6,567 nucleotides of DNA from DAOTWP01 sp034435675 (GTDB taxonomy: Bacteria > Chloroflexota > Anaerolineae > Aggregatilineales > Phototrophicaceae), in assembly GCA_034435675.1 (NCBI GenBank), contig DAOTWP010000025.1:1-6567 (forward strand). The letters are read 5' to 3'. Of this stretch, positions 1-5,510 are shown piece after piece. The first letter of the stretch is position 1. Each line of letters starts with the position of its first letter. A program made the position numbers and the translations under genes. Below the pieces are notes generated by a model. The model did not search any database, had not been told where the DNA came from, and was given only the letters and a program-made list of their open reading frames with translations.

Positions 1-101
1 AGCATACGCGCGTCGTTGCGCTGTGCGCTGACAGCAGCGGATACCGCAACAGTGGATGACCGCCGCTGTGCCGAGAAGAGCTTCAACGAAGATTGAGCCA
101 T
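1..101 (-). CDS. possible 5' end of a gene downstream of the B12-binding protein (partial, runs off the left edge)
   Basis: On the minus strand an ATG at 101-99 opens a frame that stays free of stops to the window edge (33 complete codons, beginning MAQSSLKLFSAQRR). A purine-rich GAGGGGG lies five bases upstream of the ATG and could act as a ribosome binding site. The position, 54 bp after the stop of the binding-protein gene, is where a BtuC-type permease would be expected in a B12 uptake operon. However, the visible residues are polar and basic and show no membrane helix or permease motif, so the product cannot be named. A plus-strand frame is also open from base 1 to a TGA at 94-96, so this edge could instead be the tail of a convergent gene. 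Low confidence. Confidence 0.3.
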   Translation of the reverse strand, partial: MAQSSLKLFSAQRRSSTVAVSAAVSAQRNDARM

Positions 102-116
102 CGTGTCCCCCTCAAA

Positions 117-136
117 GGGCGGGTAGTTACCCGCCC
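117..136 (-). terminator. GC-rich hairpin after the binding-protein gene
   Basis: A perfect 9-bp inverted repeat (GGGCGGGTA and TACCCGCCC) with a 2-base gap begins 20 bases beyond the stop codon of the binding-protein gene. On the minus strand it is followed only by TTTGAGG, so the U-tract is short. It could be a weak or partial terminator, an mRNA 3'-end stabiliser that uncouples the binding protein from a following gene, or, on the plus strand, the end signal of a convergent gene. The hairpin is seen directly; its role is inferred. Confidence 0.5.
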
Positions 137-155
137 CGTCAAACTGCGCTGCGGA

Positions 156-1343
156 TTAGTCCGCTAATTGGCGATAGTAAACAAACTCGTGTTCCGGCAG
201 CAGTTCAGGATGAAAAATTGCAATCAGGTCTGCCAGGATCCAGTTGGGATAAGCGACGCCAGATTCGTAAAAATCGTTCCCAAAGGTCTCGGTGAGGCGT
301 AGATTGTTGACCCACACACCGCCGGTGCGCAGCGCTGCGAAATCTTCGAAACGCGGGTCCTCTGCCAGTGCATCGTCTAGGCTGAACCAGAACTGACTGG
401 GATTAATCCAGTAGTCAGCATCTGCTGCGCGGTCAAGCACTGCCTCAAAATCCAGGAACAGCGTTCCGGTGGAAGGATCATCCGCCCACAGATAGTCCGC
501 CCCTGCATCCGCGAGCATCAGCGCAAAGTAGCTGCCACCGCCGGGCATATACCAGGTGCCCTCAAACGGAGAATTGGCAAACACGGTGGGGCGTGTTTCG
601 ACTTCCGCTGCCATTGCAGCCAGCGCTTCATAATCGCTGGCAACCCCGGCAAAAAGCGCTTCTGCCAGCGCTTCCTGATTAAAGAACAACGCCAGAAATT
701 TGCCCCACTCTGCGCGCGCCAGCGCCGAAGTTTCGGCAAATTCGCCATTCAACACTACAGGCAACCCATTTTGCTGCAATTGCAGGTAACTATCGGTATC
801 GAATCCAAATCCATAGGACATAATCATCTGCGGCGAAAGCTCCAGCGCGGTTTCCAGGTTCAGCTCAAAATTGGGCGCAATTTCGACCAGGCGTTCACCC
901 TCAGCAAGAATCGCCTCACTTGTAACGGTGCTGAGCATATCCACCCCAACAAGCCGGTCTATCAACCCGTACTGTTCAACATAGGGCAGATAGGTTGTGG
1001 ACATCGTCACGAAGGACTGCACGGGCACTTCAAACATGAAAGCATCTTCAAAACCTTCCGGCACGGGCGCGCCGCACTGCACCAGCAAATACTGGACAGC
1101 GTCTTCAGCATCAGCCCCAACCCAGGGAACCTCCACCGTGATGAGCTTATAGGAGCCAAAATACTCAACTGTGAAACCTGTAGTATATTCCGGCGTTACC
1201 TTGTCCGGGAAATAGTCTTGCTGCGGATCAAATTGCTCGATGCAGCCGTCCGTAAGATTTGCCGCATCCTGCATCAGGGCGATTCCGGTGGAAAACGCCA
1301 GCAGACAAACCAGCAGCGCAGCGCGCATAACACGATAGGACAT
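156..1343 (-). CDS. ABC transporter substrate-binding protein, BtuF/FecB type, probable cobalamin uptake
   Basis: This 395-aa exported protein is a probable class III (PF01497, FecB/BtuF) binding protein that would deliver corrinoid to a membrane permease/ATPase outside this window. Residues 1-25 form a signal sequence (basic SYRVMR, then hydrophobic ALLVCLLAF). After it comes a segment with two cysteines (C34 and C90), seen in related cyanobacterial and Chloroflexota proteins. The binding-protein fold starts near residue 106. The family pattern of an 'EIAP' strand, a 'NLETALELSP' helix (about 162-171) and 'GLPVV' is clear, and two Trp/Tyr-rich lobes follow. No lipobox is visible (TDGC precedes C34), so membrane anchoring is unexplained for a monoderm. 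The start ATG at 1343 is chosen because AAGGAG sits six bases upstream; an ATG at 1373 would place that site inside the gene. The substrate is inferred mainly from the upstream cobalamin riboswitch. A ferric siderophore or heme binder is the alternative. Confidence 0.88.
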   Translation of the reverse strand: MSYRVMRAALLVCLLAFSTGIALMQDAANLTDGCIEQFDPQQDYFPDKVTPEYTTGFTVEYFGSYKLITVEVPWVGADAEDAVQYLLVQCGAPVPEGFEDAFMFEVPVQSFVTMSTTYLPYVEQYGLIDRLVGVDMLSTVTSEAILAEGERLVEIAPNFELNLETALELSPQMIMSYGFGFDTDSYLQLQQNGLPVVLNGEFAETSALARAEWGKFLALFFNQEALAEALFAGVASDYEALAAMAAEVETRPTVFANSPFEGTWYMPGGGSYFALMLADAGADYLWADDPSTGTLFLDFEAVLDRAADADYWINPSQFWFSLDDALAEDPRFEDFAALRTGGVWVNNLRLTETFGNDFYESGVAYPNWILADLIAIFHPELLPEHEFVYYRQLAD

Positions 1344-1349
1344 GGGAGT

Positions 1350-1355
1350 CTCCTT
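1350..1355 (-). promoter_or_regulatory. Shine-Dalgarno site of the binding-protein gene
   Basis: The minus strand reads AAGGAG, six bases before the ATG at 1343. It fixes the start codon in preference to the in-frame ATG at 1373. Confidence 0.85.
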
Positions 1356-1479
1356 AAAATGGTTACCAGACAACGCTTGAGTTCACAGCCTGAACACTGC
1401 GCGAGGCAGCGACTGCAAATTCACACTGGAGCAAAGCGGATGGGAAACTGCCAATGTGGAAAAGAAACAAGCGCTGCGC

Positions 1480-1530
1480 CAGCACCCTGAGGGGAAAACC
1501 ACCAGTCCGTGCCGAAGCCAATCGGTGCTG
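1480..1530 (-). other. stem-loop in the leader just after the riboswitch terminator
   Basis: The minus strand reads CAGCACC (1530-1524) and GGTGCTG (1486-1480), a perfect 7-bp stem closing a 37-base loop. It begins directly after the terminator U-tract. The remaining leader to the start codon (1479-1344) shows no credible leader peptide: the short frames crossing it lack ribosome sites and run through the terminator. Its function is unknown. It may simply shape the long read-through leader. Confidence 0.35.
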
Positions 1531-1556
1531 AAAACAAAAACCCGCCGGGTGGCGGG
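1531..1556 (-). terminator. intrinsic terminator of the cobalamin riboswitch
   Basis: The minus strand reads CCCGCC, loop ACCC, GGCGGG, then TTTTTGTTTT: a 6-bp all-GC stem with a strong U-tract. It lies between the riboswitch aptamer and the binding-protein gene, 187 bp before the start codon. The 3' arm with its first U (GGCGGGT) is also complementary over 7 bases to ACCCGCC in the B12 box, so it can be part of a switch. Expected behaviour: bound cobalamin allows the terminator to form and turns uptake off. Confidence 0.85.
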
Positions 1557-1642
1557 AACGACAATGGACATGAAATTCCACGCTCGTTCTCCCTCTTTCC
1601 ACGAAGGGTCAGGCGCTAGACAGGTGTCTTTCGCGTGACGAG

Positions 1643-1801
1643 CTAAAACAGGGCGGGTATTCGGACTTTGAGTCGCCTGTAGTGGCGAGCATTCATTACC
1701 GTTGCGGGACAGTGCCGGACTTTCGCTGTCTAACAGGCAGCGATCACCGGGCTTCCCCCATTATGCGCCATGCATCCGGGCAGTAGCGCACCCTGTTTTA
1801 G
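1643..1801 (-). ncRNA. cobalamin (B12) riboswitch aptamer
   Basis: Read on the minus strand, this 159-nt element has the conserved blocks of the cobalamin riboswitch (Rfam RF00174 class) in order. GGGGGAAGCCCGGTG lies at 1759-1745, GTCCGGCACTGTCCCGC then AACGGTAA at 1720-1696, and the B12 box AAGTCCGAATACCCGCC at 1668-1652. The ends form a perfect 11-bp P1 stem, CTAAAACAGGG (1801-1791) with CCCTGTTTTAG (1653-1643). A promoter lies about 27 bp upstream and an intrinsic terminator about 85 bp downstream, so control is most likely by premature termination. The regulated gene is the BtuF-type binding protein. The two consensus cores and the P1 pairing make this call very secure; ligand preference (adenosyl- versus methyl- or aquocobalamin) cannot be read by eye. 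Confidence 0.95.
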
Positions 1802-1827
1802 TAAGCAGATTGTTAAAGATAGCGCTG

Positions 1828-1856
1828 AGCATAGCACAGGAGTGGTGTGCCGTCAA
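1828..1856 (-). promoter_or_regulatory. sigma70-type promoter for the riboswitch and binding-protein transcript
   Basis: The minus strand has TTGACG (1856-1851), a 17-bp spacer, then TATGCT (1833-1828). Spacing is ideal and the match to TTGACA/TATAAT is 5 of 6 and 4 of 6. Transcription would start near 1821, about 20 bases before the P1 stem of the riboswitch, which fits a promoter dedicated to this leader. Confidence 0.75.
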
Positions 1857-1892
1857 GCAATCCACCCATGCACGAGTGCGGGTATTTGGACA

Positions 1893-1924
1893 CAAAACGG
1901 ACGGGCGCAACCCGTCCCGTCCGT
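1893..1924 (-). terminator. intrinsic terminator after the S41 protease gene
   Basis: The minus strand reads ACGGACGGG (1924-1916), a 10-base loop and CCCGTCCGT (1905-1897), a perfect 9-bp stem followed by TTTTGTGT. It lies 43 bp after the protease stop codon and upstream of the B12 promoter, so it insulates the two minus-strand units. Confidence 0.8.
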
Positions 1925-1966
1925 CTTAGCTTTAGTTCAGGATGTAACCAGCGCCGGCTTACTTGC

Positions 1967-3184
1967 CTACTGAGCCGGAACCAGCGTCAGGGCATGTTCC
2001 AGCGCAGCATTAAGCTGGGGGTCATTTTCAGTACCCAGATCTGCATAGGTTTCAGGATTCCACTCTACGATGATGTCCGGCGTAATACCCTGCTCATGAA
2101 TCCAATAGCGATTCGGGGTCAGCCAGCGCGCGATAGTCAGGCGCACACCACCGCCATTCACCAGCGGCTGCCAGGTCTGCACAGTGCCCTTACCCAGCGT
2201 AACCTCGCCGATAATCACAGCGCGACCACGATCCTGCCATGCCCCAGAGACAAGCTCCGAGGCGCTGGCGCTGCGTTCATCCACCAGCACAATAAAGGGT
2301 GTCTCAGCATCGGTATACGAACCCGTTGCCTCAAAGGTGCGCTCGACCCCGTTGCCGAAATCCTCATACAGCACAACACCGTCCGGCAGGAACGCACTGG
2401 CAACATCAATCGCGCTGCTGAGCAACCCGCCAGGGTTCCCGCGCAGATCGAGCAAAATTACATCAATCGTGCCGAAGGAGGCAAGCGCTGTATCAATTTC
2501 GGCGCGAGCATTTTCTGTGAACTGTTCCAACTTGATATAACCGACCCGCACCCCCTCAACCTCAATGACCCGCGAGGCGATATTGGGAATAGAAATGCGT
2601 TCACGCTTAATCGTGTAATTGACCTGTTCATCCCCACGCCGGAAGGTAATATTGACTTCGGTACCTGCAGGACCGCGAACGAGTGTTACCAGTTCCAACT
2701 GGGTCATGCCCAGCACATTGACGCCATCGACTTCAACAAAAATATCCCCCGGACGTACCCCGGCTTCTTCGGCAGGGGAGCCATTAATCACATTGACCAC
2801 TTCAATCTCGCCGGTTTCCTCAATGGTGCGCACCACTGCGCCGATTCCTTCCAGTTCGCCGGAGAGATCGCTTTCCATCAGAGGAAATGTCTGGGGGTCC
2901 ATATATCCGCTGTACTGGTCGCCCAGCGCATTGACCATGCCACTAATCGCGCCATCAACCAGCACATTGACATCCACATCTTCAAGGTAATCACTCTGAA
3001 TTAAGTTGAATGTCTGCCAGAATGCCTGAAATGACTCCTCGGCTTCTGGCGGGGGCGTCAAATTACTCTGCGCCATGCTGACACCGGAACGATTACCCAG
3101 CATGAAACCAGCGATGAAGACCCCAACAATCAATAAGGTGACTTGCAGTTGGCGGGTGGTTCGCCATAATTCGCGGGCGTGCAT
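1967..3184 (-). CDS. C-terminal processing protease, S41 family (CtpA/Prc type), membrane-anchored
   Basis: This 405-aa serine protease would trim or degrade proteins at the outer face of the membrane by recognising their C-termini. Residues 13-30 are an uncleaved-looking signal anchor (VTLLIVGVFIAGFMLG). A helical N-terminal region ends in 'ALGDQYSGYMDP', typical of the family. A PDZ domain spans about 112-194 (GIGAVV, then SPAEEAGVRPGDIFVEVDG). The S41 core (about 213-373) holds LLDLRGNPGG, and the Ser-Lys dyad is S307 in RSASASEL with K332 in LGKGTVQ. The 25-residue spacing and the following Gln (Q336) match known CtpA/CtpB/Tsp enzymes, so it should be active. The start is uncertain: ATG at 3184 has GGAG ten bases upstream, while a GTG at 3205 (412 aa) has AGAG nine bases upstream. 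The gene has its own terminator and a divergent promoter. The substrate is unknown. Confidence 0.95.
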   Translation of the reverse strand: MHARELWRTTRQLQVTLLIVGVFIAGFMLGNRSGVSMAQSNLTPPPEAEESFQAFWQTFNLIQSDYLEDVDVNVLVDGAISGMVNALGDQYSGYMDPQTFPLMESDLSGELEGIGAVVRTIEETGEIEVVNVINGSPAEEAGVRPGDIFVEVDGVNVLGMTQLELVTLVRGPAGTEVNITFRRGDEQVNYTIKRERISIPNIASRVIEVEGVRVGYIKLEQFTENARAEIDTALASFGTIDVILLDLRGNPGGLLSSAIDVASAFLPDGVVLYEDFGNGVERTFEATGSYTDAETPFIVLVDERSASASELVSGAWQDRGRAVIIGEVTLGKGTVQTWQPLVNGGGVRLTIARWLTPNRYWIHEQGITPDIIVEWNPETYADLGTENDPQLNAALEHALTLVPAQ

Positions 3185-3230
3185 TCGCTCTATGCTCCAA
3201 TACACAATACTGTTCTCTTCATGTGGACAG

Positions 3231-3243
3231 TATAATCATTATA
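3231..3243. promoter_or_regulatory. symmetric divergent -10 element
   Basis: TATAATCATTATA is a perfect 13-base palindrome around a central C, so both strands read a consensus TATAAT -10 box. On the minus strand it would start the protease transcript near 3231. On the plus strand it would start the ADP-ribosylglycohydrolase-like gene near 3243, about 60 bases before its ATG. No good -35 hexamer is seen at 16-18 bp on either side, so the two promoters may be weak, activator-dependent or mutually exclusive. Alternatively the palindrome is an operator. Confidence 0.5.
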
Positions 3244-3301
3244 GGGTAGTCACACGTGAGTCTGTGGTTAAAATTCTGTAGACATCTGGCAAATAGAGCG
3301 C

Positions 3302-3913
3302 ATGAGCGAAGATAAGATTGACGCACTGCTGCTGGGCATTTGTTTGGGCAGCGACCAGCCCGTCGTACACGAAGCTGTCATCCGAACCGCAGTCATCGGC
3401 GTGGTCTACCAGCATGATGTGCTGCGCCTGCGCGATCAAGCATATCTGCATGCCAGCAACCGCAATGCCGAATGCGCTGTTGAGGTGGCGACGGCGTATC
3501 TGATCAAACTGGCACTGGATGGCACGACACCTGCGGAGTATCTGGCGCGGACGCTGATTTTCATTGACGGCATGAGCGAAGTGGTCGAAGCCGGGCTGCG
3601 CAAAGTGGGACATGTGCTGGGGTGGCACAGTGAGACCGCAGCAGTCGAACATCTTATCAAAACCGACGCAGAGCAGCAGGCAGTTGCCCTTGCACTGTAC
3701 TGCTTGTTATATTACCCCGACAATTACGCGGCAATGGTACAAAGCACGGCTGGGCGTACATGCGCACAGGCGGCTTGCATTGCCGGTGCGGTACTGGGAG
3801 CATCAAAAGGAATGGCAGCAATCCCGGCAGCGTGGCTTTCGCGCTGTGACAAACAACGCGAACAGCGTGAGTTTGCCAGGCAATTGATCGCACAATACGA
3901 AAGAAATATGTGA
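3302..3913 (+). CDS. ADP-ribosylglycohydrolase-like protein, short and lacking the metal-binding motif
   Basis: This 203-aa protein resembles the C-terminal two thirds of the ADP-ribosylglycohydrolase/DraG family (PF03747), alpha-helical enzymes that use two Mg ions to remove ADP-ribose. The segment 'AVIRTAVIGVVY' (25-36) corresponds to the family's 'aMRaaPlGlly'. 'QAVALALYCLLYYPDNYAAM' (126-145) and 'CIAGAVLGASKGMAAIPAAW' (159-178) match the end of the fold. Two things are odd. The protein is about 80-130 residues shorter than usual, with the N-terminal 'TDDT' metal site missing. In addition, the normal 'GGDTDT' site reads 'AGRTCA' (150-155), with no Asp or Glu anywhere in 141-181. It is therefore probably catalytically dead or repurposed, though it is an intact open frame. 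The ribosome site is weak (AGAG before ATG). It is divergent from the protease and 81 bp ahead of the MmcQ-like gene. Confidence 0.75.
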   Translation: MSEDKIDALLLGICLGSDQPVVHEAVIRTAVIGVVYQHDVLRLRDQAYLHASNRNAECAVEVATAYLIKLALDGTTPAEYLARTLIFIDGMSEVVEAGLRKVGHVLGWHSETAAVEHLIKTDAEQQAVALALYCLLYYPDNYAAMVQSTAGRTCAQAACIAGAVLGASKGMAAIPAAWLSRCDKQREQREFARQLIAQYERNM

Positions 3914-3953
3914 CAGAGCCTATCGTCTGTCATGTACCGTAGTAAACGGTACA
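3912..3953 (+). other. tandem small hairpins in the spacer between two plus-strand genes
   Basis: GACAGA/TCTGTC (3912-3917 with 3926-3931) is followed at once by TGTACCGT/ACGGTACA (3933-3940 with 3946-3953), stems of 6 and 8 bp with 8- and 5-base loops. Neither has a U-tract, so they are not standard terminators. They may stabilise the upstream mRNA end or separate expression of the two genes. The first stem overlaps the stop codon of the upstream gene. Confidence 0.4.
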
Positions 3954-3994
3954 GCCTGCCCGATTGATCCACGAGGTAAGAGGGATATAAAAAC

Positions 3995-4384
3995 ATGAAT
4001 CGCGGCGACTTACTGGCATACTGCCTGAGTAAAGCGGGCGCCACCGAAGAATATCCTTTTGATGCAGACACCGCAGTGATTAAGGTACATGGCAAGATGT
4101 TCGCGCTAGTCCCAATGGATATTCTGGTCGGCGAAGCGCCACAGATCAGCCTCAAATGCGACCCTGCCCTTGCCGAAGTGCTGCGGCAAACCTATGACGC
4201 TGTCAAACCGGGTTATCACCTCAACAAACGTCATTGGAACACGATCACTGTAGACGGCAGCGTGCCCGATGATGAAGTCTGCGAAATGATTGACAACTCC
4301 TATACGCTGGTCGCCAAAGGGCTGCCGAAGAAATTGCGTGACACCTTGGCAAAGCATCAACCTGGCGGCACATCAGAGTCTTGA
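3995..4384 (+). CDS. MmcQ/YjbR family protein
   Basis: This 129-aa cytoplasmic protein belongs to the MmcQ/YjbR family (PF04237), small alpha/beta proteins with a CyaY-like fold, often labelled 'DNA-binding' on structural grounds; their cellular role is poorly defined. The family signature is complete: 'EEYPFDADTAVIKVHGKMFAL' (about 18-38), 'SLKCDP' (about 52-57), 'LRQTYDAVKPGYHLNKRHW' (about 63-81) and 'SYTLVAKGLPKKLR' near the end. Length is normal (about 115-130). AGAGGG lies ten bases before the ATG, with an AT-rich gap. It follows the ADP-ribosylglycohydrolase-like gene in the same direction with an 81-bp spacer, so co-transcription is possible but not shown. Family assignment is firm; function is not. 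Confidence 0.92.
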   Translation: MNRGDLLAYCLSKAGATEEYPFDADTAVIKVHGKMFALVPMDILVGEAPQISLKCDPALAEVLRQTYDAVKPGYHLNKRHWNTITVDGSVPDDEVCEMIDNSYTLVAKGLPKKLRDTLAKHQPGGTSES

Positions 4385-4389
4385 AGCAA

Positions 4390-4415
4390 AGATTGTCTGA
4401 AATCTATGACAATCT
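4390..4415 (+). terminator. hairpin just after the MmcQ-like gene
   Basis: AGATTGTC and GACAATCT form a perfect 8-bp stem with a 10-base loop, starting six bases after the stop codon. No U-tract follows on the plus strand (CTCGCAG), so it is at best a weak or Rho-assisted terminator or a 3'-end protector. Confidence 0.35.
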
Positions 4416-4919
4416 CTCGCAGCACCAAAGCGCAACATTGCTAATCCGCTGGCGGTTTCTTCTGTGTAACACATTACATAAGGAGAACGCCACGAAAATA
4501 GGGCTATGGGTGTATCCAGTCGGTTTGCGGCTAAGCTGTGGCAGCCTGTGCCCAGTGGCAGCACCAACAGCGCGAACAACGCCAACGTGCAAAGCGTGCA
4601 AGATGCCCACGTCACCCTCGAAGGATAGACCAACAGAAGCACCTCCAACAGCGTCACGATTGCCAGGATCAGGATTGCGTTTGATCCGGCTTGTGGCTGC
4701 ACGCCCTTCCGGTTGGCACATTACTCCATGAGAATGGTAACTTGCTGGAAACGATGGGCATTCGCAGCACAAATACGCAGAACGTAAATTCTTCAAGCAC
4801 AATCGTGACGTTTGCGCTGCCTTGCCGGTGTAGCCAATAGTGGCGCAATGCAGTAGAACGCTGATAAATTAGCGCCTACTGCCAGCTGCATCGTGGTGCC
4901 ATTCCGGAGAACAGGGGTG
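4416..4919 (+). other. gene-free gap with possible decayed coding pieces
   Basis: No intact, well-supported gene is seen in these roughly 500 bases. Three plus-strand observations suggest old coding sequence. A good ribosome site (AAGGAG, 4480-4485) is followed at normal spacing by ACG (4492) rather than ATG. A short frame from ATG 4506 to TAG 4628 encodes the Asn/Ser-rich stretch SGSTNSANNANVQSVQDAHV. A different frame open from 4685 to TAG 4840 encodes NGNLLETMGIRSTNTQNVNS and more of similar composition. Similar Ser/Thr/Asn-rich pieces in two frames could be a frameshifted, stop-containing remnant of a secreted repetitive protein. Chance is also possible. The promoter for the sigma factor should lie in this gap, but no clear -35/-10 pair is visible. 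Confidence 0.3.
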
Positions 4920-5510
4920 ATGTTGGACGCAGACATCACGCAGATTATTCAACGAGCAAAGCAGGGCGACAAACAAGCGATCGCGCAACTTTACGAACGT
5001 TATGTCCAGCAGATATTTCGTTATATTGCTTATCGTGTTTCAACAAGCAGCGATGTAGAAGATTTGACAGCAGAGGTCTTCGTCAAAATGGTCGAGGGAC
5101 TTCCACGTTATCATTATCGCGGGGTGCCATTTGAAGCATGGTTATATCGCATTGCGGCAGCACGCATTGTCGACTACCGCCGGCGCAACCGCAGACGTCC
5201 CCAGGCAGAATTGTACGAAACACTGCACGACACAAACCCCTTGCCAGAAGAACGTATGCAGAATCAGCAGGAATTTGAAACCCTGCGGCATGCTGTTGCT
5301 AACCTCACCGACGAACAACAGAGTGTATTGATCCTGCGGTTTATCGAACACAAGAGCCACCATGAAGTGGCGCAGATTCTGGGGAAAAGTGTTTCCGCGG
5401 TGAAGTCCATCCAACATCGCGCCCTCACTAACCTAACAGCACAGCTCGGTTCTGAAACAAAAGTACGTCATTATCTAAGGGGAGGCAGTCATGGCGAAGA
5501 AACGTTATGA
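4920..5510 (+). CDS. ECF-type sigma-70 family RNA polymerase sigma factor
   Basis: This 196-aa alternative sigma factor would direct RNA polymerase to a small regulon. Region 2 spans about 21-93. 'AIAQLYERYVQQIFRYIAYR' (20-39) is region 2.1, 'DVEDLTAEVFVKMVEGLPRY' (45-64) is the core-binding region 2.2, and 'FEAWLYRIAAARIVDYRRR' (71-89) is the -10 recognition helix. A linker leads to region 4 (about 122-176) with 'LTDEQQSVLILRFIEHKSHH' and the helix-turn-helix 'EVAQILGKSVSAVKSIQHRA'. Region 3 is absent, as expected for the ECF class. ATG 4920 is preferred, with GGAG ten bases upstream and the N-terminus matching the family. A GTG at 4893 would add nine residues. The last 20 bp overlap the next gene, implying translational coupling and a shared operon. 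The ligand or stress is unknown. Confidence 0.95.
   Translation: MLDADITQIIQRAKQGDKQAIAQLYERYVQQIFRYIAYRVSTSSDVEDLTAEVFVKMVEGLPRYHYRGVPFEAWLYRIAAARIVDYRRRNRRRPQAELYETLHDTNPLPEERMQNQQEFETLRHAVANLTDEQQSVLILRFIEHKSHHEVAQILGKSVSAVKSIQHRALTNLTAQLGSETKVRHYLRGGSHGEETL
5478..5485 (+). promoter_or_regulatory. strong ribosome binding site for the membrane gene inside the sigma gene
   Basis: AGGGGAGG lies five bases before ATG 5491, within the 3' end of the sigma-factor frame. It fixes the start of the downstream gene and supports the 20-bp overlap between them. Confidence 0.85.

Noticed and set aside
56..295. 79-aa plus-strand frame at the left edge
   Set aside because: It crosses the hairpin and runs opposite the C-terminus of the binding-protein gene with no ribosome site.
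771..1490. 239-aa plus-strand open frame
   Set aside because: Lies opposite the binding-protein gene and its leader; the translation is Cys/His/Arg-rich without any domain, as expected of a shadow frame.
1363..1602. 79-aa minus-strand frame in the riboswitch leader, considered as a CbtB-like small gene
   Set aside because: It runs straight through the intrinsic terminator, has no ribosome site and lacks a membrane helix or terminal His motif of CbtB.
1847..3004. 385-aa plus-strand open frame
   Set aside because: It is antisense to the S41 protease, whose domains and catalytic residues are unmistakable. The plus-strand translation has no recognisable motif and no ribosome site.
3239..3652. 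137-aa minus-strand frame
   Set aside because: Antisense to the ADP-ribosylglycohydrolase-like gene, which has family resemblance; this frame has none.
4373..4702. 109-aa minus-strand frame with two hydrophobic stretches
   Set aside because: The hydrophobic segments look membrane-like, but the start is a GTG with a purine run only two bases upstream, and the frame overlaps the end of the MmcQ-like gene. It has no recognisable family. The hydrophobicity may be an artefact of reading opposite Gln/Arg-rich codons.
4404..4802. 132-aa minus-strand frame in the gene-free gap
   Set aside because: Mixed Cys/Arg/His/Gly composition, no ribosome site and no motif; competes with two other frames over the same bases.
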